Below the pieces are notes generated by a model, which ran no database searches, had not been told where the DNA came from, and saw only the letters and a program-made list of their open reading frames with translations. Shown here one piece after another: positions 16,042 through 16,086 of a stretch of DNA of 16,086 nt; position 1 is the stretch's first letter, and each line of letters opens with the position of its first letter. Position numbers and translations under genes: made by a program. The DNA comes from Planctomycetota bacterium (GTDB taxonomy: Bacteria > Planctomycetota > Brocadiia > Brocadiales > Brocadiaceae): NCBI GenBank assembly GCA_023261465.1, contig JAHFOW010000050.1, positions 1-16,086 of the forward strand, written 5' to 3'.

Positions 16042-16051
16042 AGAGAAATCT

Positions 16052-16067
16052 TGAACTCATGAACTCA
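16052..16067. repeat. Tandem 8-bp repeat upstream of the ABC exporter gene
   Basis: TGAACTCA occurs twice head to tail, 11 bp before the GTG start of the ABC exporter. It could be an operator, but the window ends shortly after, so its context cannot be judged. Confidence 0.5.
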
Positions 16068-16086
16068 GGAAAAAGAAATAGTATTT

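Overview
The window comes from a bacterium with a Gram-negative-type envelope, a rod-type peptidoglycan machinery and a bacterial-type Wood-Ljungdahl carbonyl branch. Together with a cytochrome c-type CxxCH motif placed in a cell-wall enzyme, this fits an anaerobic planctomycete of the anammox group (Brocadiales). That assignment is inferred from gene content and remembered protein character, not from a marker gene or a search; other CODH/ACS-bearing phyla are possible.

Left part (1-6440, all minus strand). Read right to left this is a carbon monoxide dehydrogenase/acetyl-CoA synthase cluster: cooC (ATPase for nickel insertion), cooS/acsA (Ni-CODH), acsB (acetyl-CoA synthase), a ClpP-family protease-like gene, and acsC (corrinoid iron-sulfur protein large subunit, running off the left edge). 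From cooS to acsC the genes are 28-39 bp apart or closer and most have good ribosome binding sites, so they should form one transcript. A 158-bp gap with a good promoter candidate separates cooC from cooS. CODH reduces CO2 to CO, AcsC carries the methyl group on cobalamin, and AcsB joins methyl, CO and CoA. The ClpP-like protein is the unexplained member, and it has Asn where the catalytic Asp is expected.

Middle (6583-9332). A minus-strand endonuclease IV gene (nfo) and a plus-strand apolipoprotein N-acyltransferase gene (lnt, TTG start) are divergent. Their 287-bp intergenic region carries a 69-bp REP-like hairpin repeat with 32-nt arms.

Right-middle (9312-13763, plus strand). mreB-mreC-mreD-mrdA form a compact elongasome operon behind a promoter with perfect -35 and -10 hexamers embedded in the end of lnt. 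rodA does not follow. The PBP2 encoded by mrdA has an extra segment on the outer side of the membrane containing CGECH, a heme c attachment motif. This is the most unusual signal in the window.

Right end (13773-16041, minus strand). An MsbA-type ABC exporter half-transporter overlaps by 14 bp a small rubrerythrin-like diiron protein without a rubredoxin domain; this pair converges on mrdA with a 9-bp gap.

No tRNA, rRNA, CRISPR array, insertion sequence or origin was seen. No gene-free stretch exceeds 300 bp; the longest is 7417-7703.
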